Assembly (NCBI RefSeq): GCF_008831285.2 | Contig: NC_045139.1 | Span: forward strand, 17,590,354 to 17,654,353 | Direction: 5' to 3' | DNA length: 64,000 nucleotides | From: Nymphaea colorata | Lineage: Eukaryota > Streptophyta > Magnoliopsida > Nymphaeales > Nymphaeaceae | Shown here: in pieces, positions 63,202 through 64,000 of the stretch | Layout of the letters: every line of letters starts with the position of its first letter | Numbering within the stretch: position 1 is the stretch's first letter | Notes under the pieces: model-generated | The model's input: the letters and a program-made list of their open reading frames with translations, nothing else | The model's database searches: none | Told to the model about the DNA's origin: nothing | Position numbers and translations under genes: made by a program

Positions 63202-63534
63202 CTATGTCACACGGGTGCGGATGCGATATGGGTGAGGATACAGGGATACGAGTGCGAATACGGTAATTTTTAATTTTTTTGGATATGTGGACACGGCTAC
63301 ATTAAATATTATAAAAAATGTTAAGATTAAAAAAAAACATTAAATTAATAGTTCACTCTCACAATCTTGTTAGAAAATGTGTTTTATCACAAAAGTACTT
63401 AATAGTTCACTCTTACAATCTTGTTAGAAAATGTGTTTTATCACAAAACCATTAAATTAATGACTTTTATTTTTTGCCGTGTCCGCGTGTCGACACAGAT
63501 ACGTGGGCTATTTTGCCGTGTCTGTGTGACATAG
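63202..63534. mobile_element. hAT-like MITE
   Basis: A 333 bp element with perfect 11 bp terminal inverted repeats, CTATGTCACAC and GTGTGACATAG, followed inward by GC-rich gggtgcgg/ccgtgtc text. It is flanked by an 8 bp target duplication with one mismatch, gctctgcg (63194-63201) and gctcttcg (63535-63542), the length used by hAT transposons. The interior carries a two-unit 54 bp tandem repeat (aatagttcactctcacaatc, from 63347 and 63401). No coding capacity. Confidence 0.8.
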
Positions 63535-63542
63535 GCTCTTCG

Positions 63543-64000
63543 GTTAATAACAGGGGAATCCCTTTAATTTTCTGTTTGGCTGTGCGCCTACTAAGACATG
63601 CTTCGTGGAACTTCAACAAAGTATGGGCCAATTAGATTTAATTCAGTAGCAGATGAAAATTTACCTGGTTTCAGCTGCCACTGGACTAAGGCTGCCAAAT
63701 TTTCAGTCTGTAGATTCAATTGATTTATTTCAGCTTCCTGCATATTGGATACAATTTGTGGGAGGAAAAACAGAACGCTCTTGCGTTCTAAGATGTGTGG
63801 CGCTCAGAAACTGATATCATTTAGATGGGGTTGCTGAAATATTGAAACACGATTAGTAGACTTTGCATGCAATCCAACCTTGCAGTTGTGCTTTCCAGTA
63901 TTTGATATAATCTAATTGCAAGGAGCTGCCACTCAACAAAAAGAAGAATTTTTAGTCTTGAAATGTATAGAATTACAAGCTGTTGAGCTTTCAAGCTTCA
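63543..64000. other. Window edge, no supported gene
   Basis: AT-rich text with no clear exon. The missing exons 1-4 of the AKR relic would be expected in or beyond this stretch, but I cannot identify them. Confidence 0.4.

Overview
The window looks like nuclear DNA of a flowering plant. The gene models use GT-AG introns, long 5'-leader introns and AT-rich spacers. The gene set includes a VND-type NAC factor, a GAGA-binding BBR/BPC factor, a plant H3.3 and a glyoxal oxidase. There is also a decayed insert of plastid 23S rRNA and a Ty1/Copia element primed by plant initiator tRNA-Met. The species cannot be named from the sequence. Dense (CT)n and (AT)n microsatellites run throughout.

Layout. 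1-10,100: a UbiA-family prenyltransferase gene (COQ2/PPT1-like, 8 exons, 5210-8288, +) with a shrunken tandem relic upstream (about 80-2860) that keeps only exon 2 and exon 8. 10,118-14,934: a BBR/BPC gene (-) with a 3.6 kb intron in its leader and several GA/CT tracts. 18,396-19,582: linker histone H1 (+). 21,244-22,780: a small TMEM42-like membrane protein (-), which shares a divergent intergenic promoter region with an H3.3 gene (24,308-25,056, +). 25,057-33,800: mostly non-coding, with a plastid rRNA relic and an unidentified coding-like block. 33,804-37,471: a VND-class NAC gene (+). 42,795-44,528: an intronless secreted glyoxal/galactose oxidase-like gene (-). 51,107-55,054: a six-exon aldo-keto reductase of the aldose/sorbitol-6-phosphate reductase type (-). 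56,718-63,100: a decayed tandem copy of that reductase, split by a 5.4 kb Copia element lying between its exon 6 and exon 5 relics. The right edge holds a hAT-like MITE with a near-perfect 8 bp target duplication.

The genes do not form a pathway. They are ordinary, independently transcribed plant genes. Exon models were built by hand from family homology and splice consensus. All eight close in frame: COQ2-like 328 aa, BPC 305 aa, H1 206 aa, TMEM42-like 121 aa, H3.3 136 aa, NAC 335 aa, GLOX 577 aa, AKR 309 aa. I found no undescribed multi-gene system. The points most worth a second look are the two tandem duplications followed by decay, the altered first aspartate motif in the prenyltransferase, the GA-repeat content of a gene whose product is expected to bind GA repeats (including a perfect CT/GA palindrome), a GC-AG intron in H3.3, and several short inverted-repeat elements.
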